DNA of 64,000 nucleotides from Cardiocondyla obscurior (Eukaryota; Arthropoda; Insecta; Hymenoptera; Formicidae): NCBI RefSeq assembly GCF_019399895.1, contig NC_091885.1:2702501-2766500 (forward strand), written 5' to 3'. Each line of letters begins with the position of its first letter. The first letter of the stretch is position 1. Positions 50,920 to 63,964 of this stretch are shown here, piece after piece. A model generated the notes under the pieces. That model did no database searches. It was not told the origin of the DNA and worked only from the letters and a program-made list of their open reading frames with translations. A program made the translations under genes and the position numbers.

Positions 50920-53900
50920 ATGGAGAACCAAGGCTACGAAGGGGAGTCGCGTGTAGTAGAACCGTCCACTCTCGAGTTTCGCCGACGCGATCACCAGCTA
51001 CGCGCGGATACGAGTAACGTGATCGATGGTGCCGCTGTCGCGAGGAGCACGCATCCCGAGGGTCACGTATACGAGGACATCGCAATCGACGCTGAGACCG
51101 ACGCGCGTGAGCTTTCCGTGCGGACGGCCTGTTCCCACGAGTCCCGAAATTCTCGCGAGATCAAAGACGGCGGATCGATCGATCTCGCTAAACCAGCCTG
51201 GCTCAATGGACCGCCGTCCTCCGCGAACGATCAGCTCTTTCAACAGAGCTCGACGCTTTGCTCTTCCGCCAGGATCAGCACGAATCACGATAGCGTGACC
51301 AATTCGTCGCGGGAGACGTCCAGGACGAGTAACGATTGTCCTGAGAAAGCCTCCGGGAAATCTCGCGATCTCTCGTCGCTCTCCCTCGCCGGAGACGTCT
51401 CTAAGTACGTCTCCCCGTCGTCTCGTGCAGGATGCGAGGACTCGTCGCGAGACGTTTTGGCGATGCAGCCTGATCGCCGTCCGAACCGCAGGCGCCGGAA
51501 GAAGGACTGCAAGCACTGCAGGAGCAAATTAACCGACGCGGGCTCTTGCGAGAAGCTGGACGAGATGGTCGGCGGCAAGAATGCGATCCTAAAAAAGAAC
51601 GGAGATAATCATCGTGACAGGTACCCGGACGCGCCCGCCCTTCTATTGCGGGAGTCACTTCTCAGGCCGCAGAACGTAAAGATCTATCCTATTGTGACGA
51701 GAACGAGCCTCCGCGATATCGGCGCCAAGAGAGGCACCTCGGCATTTCCCGCGTCTGAGTATGGAGTGCACGCGATAGAGAATCCAGCTAAATTGCTGCT
51801 GAACGCGGAGAACGACAGGATGCTGGGCCACGTCGTCGAGAACAATGCCCAGAACAAAATACTGGGCTTATCGGGAAATATGACCGACATGAGGATTAAC
51901 TCGATATACTCGCAAGACCGTTGGTACGGCAAGGAACCGCAAATATTCTACACCGACGTCAAAGACCAGAATCCTTTTCAGGTAAGTCCTACCGAATGAG
52001 ATCGGGCTGTCTCTTATTTTTATTTCGTATCTTCTTAAATATTAATATAAGATTTACAATTTAGTATTTCTTTTTTTTTTTTTAAAGAAAAGTATATTTA
52101 AATTTTGTTAACAGGAAACTAAAATAATTATTGAATTTCTAAAGAACAGTGAAATTGAGTTGAACATTAAGTTACGTACTAACGCGGGGACGCGAATTTA
52201 AAGTCGTTGTAAGAAACCGGAATGAAATGTTGGGGGAGAAGAGCCGCGGCACCGTGTTCGTTCGACTAGTTTCAGTTTAACGATTGCTTCGTAGACAGGT
52301 ACCGTTTAGTTGTTCGCGAAACCGCTACGCGGCGTGTGGAACCTCAGGTTTCTCGTGTTTAAAATTCGACGAAGAGCCAATATTAAGGGGTTCCGCGGTG
52401 CCGAAAGCATACTTACCTGGCGCAGAGGCTACCGTGATCATGAAGGCGGTTCCTCCAGGGCGAGGCTCTTCCATTGCACTACGGTCGAGCTGACCCTTGC
52501 GAATACCCCTAAAGTGGGTATCTCGGGCGTATAATTTTTGGTAGTCGGGACTGCGTTCGCGCTGTCCCGGAATAATTCAATATAAACAGAAAAACTTTTT
52601 TTTTGACAGCATATCCTACGCGCGGAACTTGTAAACGAACGTTTATTAGTTGGTTAATTAACTCCAACTTCCAGAGGAGCTATTTAAAAATAAAAAAAAA
52701 GAAAGAAAAAAATTTACGTGCGAAACCTGTTTATTTAAAGAACCTGTTAGGTGGACGGTAAAAGATCAGGCGATGACGCTTCGCGGGTTCTTCTTAAAAG
52801 ACGGAATTAGATCGTTACGCGCGGACCCTACGGTCTCGCGAGTTTCGTTATCGTTTCGCCGACTCGTCCGGCTATTGTGCAAAAATTAACATCCGGGTGA
52901 CACGCGTACGTGCAAATGCGAAGCACCAACCGTTCGAACGCGTTACGTCACCGCTGCACACGTGTCGGAGCGCACGCATGAGCGCGGGTGTAGGAGAGAG
53001 GAAGAGAAGCCTGGTTTTTAAAAGCTTCGTGACAGGAGCGGTCGATCGGTATCTTTGACATTCCGCGGCGGAGCGTGCAATTGCGGCCGTTTTTACGTCT
53101 CTCTTATTGCGGGCCGTTAAACGAAATTGTTTTTAATTGGTGGCAATCAAGGAGATCGAACCGAGCCTTTAAATGCAGGTGAAGTTTGAAATGTCTAACT
53201 GTTCGCGTAGAAAAAAGAAAAAAAAAAAAAGAACAAGTGTCGTGCAGCACGTCTAAAGTGTGGAAAAAAAAATATACATATATTCTTAGTAATAGAGAAA
53301 TATTATAAAAATATATTTCGAATAAATCTAGTGGACGTCCAGGAATATTCGCCGGATACTTAACTTGATTGAGAGTTCTGGTCGACACCCGGGGGTCAAA
53401 TATAGATCGCGAGCGGATGATTAGAGCGATAAATAAAGTGGCAAAACACGACCGGGCAGGAGATTGTGGCGAAGCGGGCGTTTTGGTGCCACGAAGGGGG
53501 GTCATATTCGCGCGCGAGCCACGAAAATCACGGGGAGCTGACAACCTCCGGGAAGAAGAGGAGAAAACGGCCGCCGTCTGGCGCGGCACCGACGTAAAGA
53601 AACAACACGGAGCGGAAGTGGAGGATGTCTATCTATAGCCCGGCTTGATCGCGACGGCGACGAGCTTGACGTCGTCCAGCGACGCGTTGGCAGCAATTAC
53701 GAAAGCGCGTGTTACAATTACAATAGGCCGCGTTTTCTCGAGAGGCTCCTCGCCCCAGCGACGGCGGTCGTCCCATGCATCGACTACTCGCCCTTCTCGC
53801 CACGCCACAAATGATAATCCGATCAACGCGAAGGCTAGAAACGAAGGCCGCACACAGGGATATAATTCCTTTGACGTAGCCTACTTCATTTACATTTTAT

Positions 53901-56900
53901 TACGCGAAAGCGCGGTACCTCTCTTCGCAATTCGATGTTCTTGGATGCATAATTAAAGCGTCAACCGCAGTTACCGATGAAACTTGAAGACAGTGGGATT
54001 TATATTTTACGACGTCCGTTTTAGATCCATTTCTCTTCGACAAGTTATTTTATTTTATTTATAATTTAATGTTTTTTTTTTTTTTTCTTTTTCTTTTTAA
54101 CTACGTCGCGTTTCTAGAATTAGATATGTCCTGCTCGTCGAGTCGAGGCCTATTTTAGGATGCGGCTCGTTACCGTTTTTCCTTCTTGTTTCAGAGAGCC
54201 TATTCCCTGCCGGCGCGGACGCACACCCCGACCTCGCAGAACCGCGTCAATTTACGTCGAAGCGTCAGGAACGAGCCGCCACCGCATCCGGCACGCCTGG
54301 ACAAGCACCGTCGCGGTTGGACGTTGCACCTGGCTCGTCCCCTGAAGGCATCCGGATGTTCAAGTCCACTTGTGCCCCTGCTGATAGTCTTGCTGCTCCT
54401 GCTGGGGATCGCCGGGGTCGCACTATACATCGTCTTTGGTAAGCAAAACTTGTAAGCTAACAAGCTTACTTATTTCTGTACTGTTAATTATTTTTATTAG
54501 TTAATTTATTAATTAATTATTTTTTTTTTTTGTAGAATGGGAAATGTGAGCTTTAAGCGCGACTTCACAGTCATATTCTTTTGATTCGAATATTTATTTT
54601 CCCCGCCGTGAACTCGTATGAAGCTCTCCCTCGAGCGAGATGGAAGAAGACACGTCTGAGTCGCGCGTCAACGTTTTATTGCTTATGGAGTAACAGCGGT
54701 AGCTCGATGACGGCTTTGATGAAACGTTAGAAATAGTTTGCCAGATAGATACGCGCTTGTTCGAATGAAATATTATTCAGCCCGAGGTTAATCGCTCGAT
54801 CGGAACGTTTATTGATTTATCACAGTAGCTCAAATCATCTCGCGCCAGCGTGCTGTCTGCATTCTGACTCGCTTCCGTATCGCTTCGTCGTATGCACTTC
54901 AGATCTTCAATTCCGCAGCATCAACGTTTTCAGAGACGTTTGATTTCCACGTAGCAGAAGCTCGTTGAAGTTTTCCCATAACCGTCTACCCCTTTGTTCC
55001 GTCTGTTACTGGCCGCTTTCCTTTCAAGGAAATACAGCCGACGCGCTTTCCACTTTGAATCTGATTCAAACTCAACAGCCACATCTCGACTCTGCTCGGG
55101 ACGGAGAGTCGAAGGATGTTCTAGATCAAGAAACGCACTCGCTGCGTCGTCTTGCGTCGACTTATGCCTTTCGAAAGAAAAACGGCTATTATTAGCACGT
55201 ACAACTCGTCAGCGTGTAATAAAGTTACAGGCTCCTCGATAGTTTACGACTATATGGAACCCAGTGACAAATTTGCAAGTCTTTATCGTGCAAAATTCGC
55301 TACGTGCGGGGAGCCTCGCGTGCCGAGACGCCGTACATTACCGGGAATATAAACGATACACTCGCCACCACCGGCGCCGTCGCCTTATCGGCCGGCCAAT
55401 TAAAAGTATCTGCATCCCGCCAGCTGACGGCCGAGGTTTAATTCGGCGTAAAGCGTGGCAATTGTTCCAACGAGATGAATTTAACCGCGGGGTCAACAGA
55501 ACGTTTCGTCCGCGCTGGGTCGTTGAAGAAAAACCGGGGCTGCGCGCGATGGCACGACAAAGACGCATTGTCGCGCGCGATGAAAAGTGGCGAGAGCCAA
55601 CGACCGTGTGTCTCGCGGACGTTCGGCACGCCTGGAATTCTCGAGGCTCGAGAGAAAGTTCCTCCAAGAGCCGCGTTCCCTTCAACCCCCTAATGACGCG
55701 AAGGGGACACCGGCGGATCCTCCATTTCTGTCGGCGTTCTCCACCCCTCGACTCTCCAATTTTTTTTTCTTTTTTTTTTTTCAAAGATTCATGAGAAGTC
55801 GAGATAGCTCCGTCTTACACGACGAATTAATCTTTCGAATTCTTTATTCGTCAACGATAAATGGGCACTGTCGATTTGCAATGCTTATACAAAAAAAATG
55901 AACTATAAGATTTAAGTATTGGAGAACGTGTGACAATAGCTTTACTACTTTTGTCTTTTTTTCTTTTTTCAGAACCCGAGAAGCTTCAGGTCATCCAGCA
56001 GTATTTGAAGTCGACGACGGGCAGGTTGACGGGGCAGAACGTCACTTCCGGCGAACCGTTCACGCCCTCGATCCCGCACGATATGTCAAATTTAACGATT
56101 GCGACAGCCAACACGACGACGTTCACGTCGACAACGGCGGAGACGATCGCCGAGAGTGTGTTCGGCGTCACGGGCGCTTTTTTAAACGGTGACCCGTCAT
56201 TTCCGGGGAGCTCTTCGCCGCTGAACGAGACCGCGGAACCGGAAGCTGCGAGTCAGAACATTATTAATGCGACGAGATATTGCGACGATTGCCTCCAGGG
56301 CGAGGTGTGCGTCGCCCTCGCCGACGAAGAGGTGCCGATATGCAGAACCCCCGTAGATCTTGACGATCCTACCGGATGCGCCGGTTTCTGCCTTGTCAGT
56401 AAGCAGAAATGCCATCGTCTCGACGTGGATGCTTTCAGGTTCGTCGCTGCTTATTTTCCATCGCCACGGGATAATTTGTCCCGCTATTAACGGACGGCAG
56501 GCAGTAAATTCTTTCCTAAGCGACGACGTTGTTGGCAGGAGCGCCTTGTAGTCGCATCACATAATTTTTTTTTTTTTTAATTATTAATTCAGTATAATCA
56601 ACTATCAATTACATTGATGGCCATTATTGAAATGCAGAGCTTTATTTGTATTAATTAACTTCACCGATCACCAATTTGTAATCCATTTATCTTAACTAGT
56701 TTTCTCGTTTCGCTGAAGGTGCGTGGAGGCAGAACACTATTGTTTAGACGACGAGTGGACTTGCTCCAACACCCTGTGCATCCCCCTCGACAAGCGTTGC
56801 GATGGCCACATGAACTGCTACGATCATTCGGACGAGTACGATTGCGGTAAGTTTAAAGCATTCGAAAAATAAGAGGCGCCGCTGAAATGCTGTTATCCGA

Positions 56901-58884
56901 GCTAATGGCCGGCGTCATAAAATTGGAATGCGAGCTAGCGACACTCGTTCATGGACTTGAATTATTGTAAGCCGGCCGCGTTCGTCGGGGCGCGAACTCG
57001 TCTCTCGTTGAAATATATCACCCTGCCCTCGTTCGTAGTGACCTATAACTTTCTGTTATCGGCTTTTCTTCTTTGCCACTATTTGCGAGGCTTCGGTTTG
57101 TCGGTATATATTTTTTTTTCTCTTTTTTTCCCTTCAATCTGAATTCCGCGCCGATCGTATTTTTCACGTTAAAGCCGAAAAACGCAATCCCAAATTAAAA
57201 TCGCTCGATATCTATTAACGAACTTGATAAAAAGCGGTGCAAATTGCGAATTCTTTTTATTACCGTTTGATATTTCGATTTTTGCCGTCCGCATCGAGAC
57301 GGGTTGTATTTTTGCGACGTTTTTTTTTTTTTTTTGTACCGAAGGCGCCTTATTTGTGGTATTTAATGTGGGCATCGAGGTATGCAAATACAAAGTACGC
57401 GAGAGCAAGTGGTATGTGATGCTATCGGCTTACTAGCCGAAGTAAACTACATGTTCTTTTTCAGGCTGCAACCTGGAGACGCATTTTCAGTGCGGTAACG
57501 AGACTTCCTGCCTTCCGCTAGAGAGGAGATGCGACGGAAAGATAGATTGCTGGGACGCGACCGACGAGATTAATTGCACGTTAGGTGAGCATTCCTGCGT
57601 TTTCTCGTGATAACGACAGGTCCGGCGACGAAGTGTCAAAGAGTTCGACAAATGAAAATGTTACGCTATGCATATTGCAACGGTGAAGGAGTAGTAATCT
57701 TTCTCGTCGAGCACTCGGCGGCATAAATCTAAAATGAAAAAAAAGGAATCTTAATTTATTTTTAGAGATACTTTACTTTTAACCAGTCTTGGGTTATATT
57801 TAAACGTCTAAGACTATTCCTGCGAAATATAAGCGAGAAAGACGTTTGTGTAAAATCTTACCTTGCATAAAATCACGGCAAATGATTTAGTAGACCTTTC
57901 TTCCACACCGCTTGAAGAATATTCTTTTTCACGAATTTATTTTTCCTTCGTAGGTCGTAATCTTGGTTGGTGTGAGTACATATTTATATTTGAGATGCAC
58001 GTACATTTTATCTGAGTCTGCACGCTGAATCCTTAATGATGCACGAGTTTTATTAACAGTTAAGAATAATATGCAATTATTTATGGTCTTCCATAATGTA
58101 GCATTAAGCACTTCGACATACATGAAAAACTAATCTATATTTTTATTCAAATATGCTTGTACTCACCGCATTAAACATGTAGGCGTAGCACGTAGAATAT
58201 TTCAGAAAAAAAAAAGACAACTCGCAGACAAAAATAATTTGTCGTATAAATACGAGTTAACAATTGATCGTACAAGTCTGTCACTTTTATTAAATTATTA
58301 TTCAAGAAAGTCAACGGCAAGTTTTATACTACGATAATCGTAACTGATAAATCTTTTGTCTCCGAGTTGCTAAATATTTCATCAAAGTATTGAAACAAAT
58401 ACCGGCTTAAATAACAGCTGTTCTTTACAATTTAGCCTGCCCATTGGACAGCCAATTTACTTGTAGCAATGGGGAATGCATTCTGCGAGCTCGCTTTTGC
58501 GATGGATTAGCAGACTGTAGCGATGAATCGGACGAGCCTCACGGGTGCCAAGGGCGATGCAATAAACACGAGTTTACATGCCAGTGAGTCCACATTAAAA
58601 AGAAAATTTTCTACAAAAGATAAGACACGATAATTAAAAATAAAAGTAAAGTATTATTTTGTCGTACATTTTGAAACAAATAATAATGCTGCGTCTTTAT
58701 AAAAATAGAATATTAAACATTCGAAAGACGTGAATTCTAATATTTTATTTTAATACATATAACATTTTTTTTTTTCTGTTGCACTAGAAACGGTAGATGC
58801 GTTACGAAAGGAACGAAGTGCAATGGCATTGACGATTGCGGAGATGGTTCAGATGAGAGACACTGCAAAGACCGGTTTACTTAG
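50920..58884 (+). CDS. Type II membrane protein with four LDL-receptor class A repeats
   Basis: Seven coding exons (50920-51981, 54195-54438, 55973-56438, 56719-56846, 57465-57584, 58436-58583, 58788-58884) agree in phase and give 754 residues. Residues 1-354 are polar and probably disordered, with a basic patch (PNRRRRKKDCKHCRSKL). One membrane segment near 410-435 (LLIVLLLLLGIAGVALYIVF) follows an Arg/Lys-rich stretch and no signal peptide is seen, so a type II topology (N-terminus inside) is likely. The outer part starts with an N-glycosylation-rich stalk (NVT, NLT, NTT, NET and NAT sequons), then a Cys-rich region (CDDCLQGEVC), then four LDLa repeats. These carry the calcium-binding acidic ends DHSDEYDC, DATDEINC, DESDEPHGC and DGSDERHC. 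Unlike corin- or matriptase-type proteins there is no protease domain after the repeats; the frame ends at TAG. The partner is unknown and no specific gene name is assigned. Confidence 0.9.
52409..52569 (+). ncRNA. snRNA:U1: U1 spliceosomal snRNA
   Basis: The 5' end ATACTTACCTG is the invariant U1 sequence that pairs with 5' splice sites. All later landmarks are in order: stem-loop 1 containing GTGATCATGAAGG (U1-70K binding), stem-loop 2 with TCCATTGCACTACGG (U1A binding), stem-loop 3 (CCCCTAAAGTGGG), the Sm site ATAATTTTTGG, and stem-loop 4 (CGGGACTGCGTTCGCGC then GTCCCG). Length of about 161 nt matches insect U1 (about 164). A PSE should lie about 40-60 bp upstream, near 52348-52368, but I cannot confirm its consensus. 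A TAAACAGAAA 3'-box-like sequence follows the gene. It lies in the same orientation inside the intron between the first two coding exons of the LDLa-repeat gene. Confidence 0.96.
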
Positions 58885-61095
58885 TATTTACATATGAAAG
58901 AACACATTGCCAATCAGAAAAGAATTAATACCATATTTTATACAAATAAATGTATGTAATGTATATAGAGTGTTGTATAGAGCCAGAAAGATGACAATAT
59001 ATATATTGAATTGCATTATTTATTAAATCTAACGCCATATATCCTTTACCATTATACTTTTTTAAATATCGTAATAAATATAAATGAGTAGAAAGAAAAA
59101 CCTACATATAAAGGAGTTACTGCAATCCTTTTATTGTGATATTATTAAGACATCTTCACATATATGTTATAAACTATAAGTACTAGAACTAGATAAATGA
59201 AAGTTATACTTTGTTCGTGGGGAGAAAAAAAAAAACTATCGATTTTGTGTGGAATATATTGTTTATCGTGAGTGACTTAATGTAACATTTAGTTTGTTAT
59301 CTAAATCTATTTGCTAAATAAGTCAAAATTGAATCAATATGTAAGATACATAACACATTTTATAAGAGCGTCAGAATATACACAATTCTCATCGTAAGAG
59401 TCAAACAAACGTTTATTACGAGTAGAAAGGCCTCCTACTGTTTGCGATTCAGAATTTGTTATTCATTTAGCTTTACATGTAATTTGAGTAATTTATACTT
59501 CTTAATTTATTTAAAATAATTCTAAAGAAGTAAATATGAAAGAAAATTTGGCAAATCTGTATGTTCACGTTTGTTAATTTTTGTATGTCACGTTGTTAAC
59601 TTCATAAAATTTTACAAAGCATCAAGAATTATGAATTATGTACAGTTTGGTACTAATTTTTCTATTTGTTTTACCTAAATTTGATTTTAATTTTACTTTC
59701 ACTCAATTTGCTTAACGATTTCAATCTTTTTTTTTTATACAAACTGTAATATGTTGTTATAATTTTTTTGAAAATATTAAATATTTATATACGTGTGCCT
59801 AATTTCTTTTATTTTTGAAATTTATCGATATAATATCGATAAAATAATATATATATGACTTATATGAATTACAGAAAAAAAAATTTAAGCGACGTCTATA
59901 TATTTTCATATCGATTAGTAGATATCTTTTAATTACTTTATAGAAATTCATCCGGTTCCCGTGGAGCATCGAGATCTCGATAATGTATAACCGGTCGGAA
60001 ATCGCCACTGCAATATTAATCTTTCATTAGAAACACGTAATAAAAAAAGCAACATATATATAACTAATTACAGAATTGCTGAAGTCTTTTATTATTTTTT
60101 TTAAATAAAAATGTTATGTTTATGTGCGTAATAAAATGTATTAGAAAATTGCGTGTTATTAAAAGTAATAAAAATATAATTGATATTTATCTTTATGTAA
60201 TATACAACTTATAATATGTAATGCAGTTATTGAATATGATGTCACGATTTTTCATGACATACGACCAACCGGACATAGGGTTCGAACGGAAATGGGACAA
60301 AATAAAATGACAAATCATTAGAGTAACACACATATAGATTTATTTGTTATTCATATTATAAATTTGCAGCATCAACAGATCCTTGGACTCGTTTCCGATA
60401 AAATTTTACGAAAGTTAATTTATATTTTTTATTTTAAAGCTGTTTTACTAAAAAGAAATAAGATGTTACTTTTTCTCCACATATAAGATAATTCTTTATT
60501 ATTTTAAATATTTCGAAAGATAATTAGAAACTCAAAACACGAAGAAATAATACAAGTCGTTTAGGCTTTATTTTTTTATAAAAAAATAAAGTATTATTTT
60601 TTACCATAATAAATAAAGCCCAAAGGACCAAATAGTCCCTATTCATGTTTCTTTATTTTGAGTTTTAATTTATACTCTTAAGATATTTAATTAAAACTCA
60701 CAAATTTAGATTTCCTTTTTATTTGTTTTCTAGATATGTAAGATTTGTTCGCGTCGCATCCCTGAACGTGCTCTTATTTGCTTCAACGCACTCTAACACG
60801 GTGTTGGCGTCCCCGAAATCAAGATAAGAGCATATTCAAGTATACAACATGAATAAATCTATAATACCGGATCTCGATGCGCTTTAAATAAATTTGATTT
60901 ATATTATAAATAACATTTAAAATGTAATTTTCTAGTAATTTTTCGACGCATTATTTTTATCTTTTTTTTTCTTTTTACGAATAGTGTGTTACGTAATCCA
61001 GCACATGTCTTATAACAGAAAATCTGTAAGAGTATTAATGTTTCATTATTATTTAACATAATTTTTAGTTATTCGCGTAGTGATTTCGTCAAAAC
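58885..61095. other. AT-rich region between two convergent genes
   Basis: 3' flanks of the LDLa-repeat gene (+) and Ars2 (-). An AATAAA lies near 58945, shortly after the LDLa stop, and fits its poly(A) signal. A GGTTCGAAC-type string near 60279 resembles a tRNA B box but no tRNA fold surrounds it. No other gene is seen. Confidence 0.5.
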
Positions 61096-63964
61096 TTAAA
61101 ACATGTCCATGTCCGGCTGATCCAAGTCATTATAACTAATAATAGGTCTTGATGTAGTATCCGGAGCGGCCCTGTAAAACATTTGTATCACTATGTTCAA
61201 TTTATTAATTTGAACAGGCCAATGATATATTACCGATATCTTGAATTTTGTCTTGATTCTAGCGTAATTTTACTAAAGAAAACTAAGTGCAGGTTCTCTT
61301 TATATATTCAAGAACCATGCAATTATCTTAAAATACTTATCTGCACATACTTTTTAATTAGTGCTAGAAATATAAAAAAAAAAAAAATTGTCTTACCGTC
61401 CTCGATTAAATCCACCACGGTTAGATCGTGGTGCACCAAATCCAAATCCGCCACCGTAACCGGAACCGTAATTACTTCTGTTACTACCGAATCCACCACC
61501 ACTGTAGCTTCCAAATCTAAAAATATTAACGAATACATATATCAAGCAATTTAATATTGTTTTATATTATATCGATTTTATCTTTACTTATTTCTATCTA
61601 AAAAAAAAAAAAAAAAAAATTACGCTTTTATCGTCTCTTATAATTTCTACTTACGAGCTGCAACCATACGGCGTAAAATTGTCACGCGATCCTTCTCTCA
61701 GTGGAGCTTTGTTACCAGGATGTTCAGGAAGCTGAGGTCTTTTTGGGTCTTTCAGATAATTGTTGAAGTACTCAGCTTCTGCTTTCACTTCGGCAACCTT
61801 TTCAGAGTGTTTGTTAAAGATATGTTTGCGAATAAAATCAGGACCTTTAAACTTCTTCCCACTAAGGGGGCACAGCCATTTATCCTTCGATAATTCCTGG
61901 GTGTTTGCTTGAACAAACTTCTCGACCTCACTATATATATATATATATTAAGGAAATATTTGAATTAATTGCTATTTTCTGAATTTTATAATTTAAATTT
62001 TATATCAATATTAGATATTATAAAACACGCATTTCACGCGCGTTATATACTTTTGGTAGTTTAACTGACGAATAAAATTTCTACATCTCTTTTAAATATA
62101 GATACAAGTGTTAAAAAAGGATACGCTTCGGCATTTTTTGCGCCTAATTTATCGAATTCTTCGTCAGACAGAGTAGCAACTGGTTGTAAAAATGCAGACA
62201 TCTTACTTTCAAAATTGCGACAATATTCCGATAATTCTGCGCTCGAAACTTTGGTGGTGGGTGGACATCCCCTCACGTGCATTATTCCGCACCTATTTGG
62301 CATTTCGTCTTCGTTTGGATACTCGCAGTGATTATAATAATCAACGGAATGAACAATTCGCAAGTACAGCACTAATCTGTCTAATACCTATAAAAAGAAA
62401 TTCATTGAAATAAAATTATTATATGTATAACAAAATTATTCTCTATCACTTCTTAATTTTTTATAAATTTAATTTACCTTTATTAAAACAAGATCTCTTT
62501 CGATTGAACTATCTCCATCACCGCCTAATTGACCCTCTTCTTGTTCACCTGACATACCGAGTAATTCTTCTTCTTCGGCTGAAGCTTCTTCTATTAAGTA
62601 GTCCGTTATATTCTTTAATACTGGATTTTTAGATGATAATCCGAAAGCCTAAAATATATTACGTAAGTTTTGCACAATTGTAAGTTAAGGTTATTTTTGT
62701 TTCCATGGATATATAAAATTTATATTTTACTTACGGCTTGCTCAATTTCATTGCTACTTTGAGAAGTTTTATTTTCTTTGTTTTCTTCTTGTTTCGTTGA
62801 GTTCTCATCTTTCTCTTCTCTCCATAGTCCCACTTTATTGTCCAAATTGTGAACAATTTTAGCACTAAGCTTAATATCATGTCTGACTATTTGTTTATGA
62901 GACGTTAAGCCATTCACCGATCGAATACGTCGTGATAAATCTCTGTTAACTATTGCTCCAAGCTCACAATCACGTAGCTGTGCGAAATTTAACAATTAGA
63001 AGCAGGGGTTTTGTTTTTCAAATAACAGATGCATATATAATTAAACTTACTCGGATATTATTTAAACTCCAACAGATTTCCTTAATATTTACTTGTCGCT
63101 CGAATGAAACCCATCCACGACGGAACCACCGTCTCTCTGGCTGTGGATCTGCTAGAGCTACACGTAAGAATCCAGGGAATCGTTTGCACATCTATTCAAT
63201 AAATATAATTATATAAATTAAATAATAAAAACTTGTTAAATTTATTAATAAGAAATATTAAAACTAACAGCTTCGACTTCTGCTTTAGTAATGGTTGGCG
63301 CCAAATTACGAAGAAAGATGCTACTAGTTTTATGCAAAGCTCTCGGCTCCTTTTCTCGATCTTCGCTAGCTAGATCGATCACCGCTTCCGGTTCAATCGA
63401 TGAGATTGATTGAGACTTTTTACTGTGTTTTTCTTCCACTTCTGTTTTATGTTTTTTCTTCTCCACTTTAACGTTTTTCTCATCGACGCCTTCATTACTA
63501 GTTTCTGTCTTTTCGTTCGCGGCTATAATAACGATTTGGATTTACAACAAGTACAGTACTTTGATAATTTTCACAGAGAAAAATTTAATTATACTTACGA
63601 GGTTCTTCCTTCGGTGTATCCAGCTTATTGCTGTCACTACCAGAGGAACTGCTGCTGCTGCTGCTACTGCTGCTACTATTACTGTCAGTGCGTTTACGCT
63701 TTCTTGATTTATCCAGTTTTTCTTCTGCAACAGTAAAACTTGTAACGTAAAGATAAAATATAAAAATATTTTAGATACATACCAGGCTTACTGTCATCAA
63801 CACTTTCTTTCACATCTTTATTTTCTTCTTCATTATCTTTCACTTTGTTAGATTCGGATGTTGTATTTTCATCTTTTGTCGAGTTTTCGGCTTCCATATC
63901 AGATTTTTCATCATTTTTAGAATCTTTTTCCTCACGTTGTGACTCGTCCACTTTACTTTCCTCG
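61096..63964 (-). CDS. Ars2: Ars2/SRRT (arsenite-resistance protein 2, serrate), 5' end beyond window
   Basis: Ten exons are visible (63964-63783, 63724-63599, 63522-63269, 63191-63051, 62977-62735, 62648-62478, 62387-62125, 61930-61655, 61516-61397, 61171-61096), all in phase. They cover about 616 C-terminal residues; the N-terminal part lies past the right edge. Order: an acidic Lys/Glu/Asp-rich region, a Ser run (SNSSSSSSSSS) beside a KRKR signal, the RRM-like domain (FLRNLAPTITKAEVEA, WVSFERQVNIKEICW), the core segment LVLYLRIVHSVDYYNHCEYP, and the zinc-finger region WLCPLSGKKFKGPDFIRKH. A Gly/Arg-rich FG tail follows, with the conserved end DLDQPDMDMF. Ars2 binds the nuclear cap-binding complex and directs Pol II transcripts, including primary microRNAs and histone and snRNA precursors, to processing or decay. 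Two donors deviate mildly (GTATCC after 62125, GTTAGT after 63269), but the frame and the match to known Ars2 support them. Confidence 0.95.
61931..61950 (+). repeat. TA dinucleotide repeat
   Basis: A run of about nine TA units in an Ars2 intron, immediately next to the acceptor (ATATATAG) of the zinc-finger exon. Confidence 0.75.

Noticed and set aside
50998..51516. 172-codon minus-strand frame antisense to the first LDLa coding exon
   Set aside because: It is a shadow of the GC-rich coding exon on the opposite strand.
55264..55794. 176-codon plus-strand open frame in an intron of the LDLa gene
   Set aside because: Arg-rich low-information translation ending in a poly-Phe run. It lies wholly between well-supported exons, and the opposite strand is also open.
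60230..60310. tRNA-like B box (GGTTCGAAC) near 60279
   Set aside because: No acceptor or anticodon stems and no A box at the right distance.
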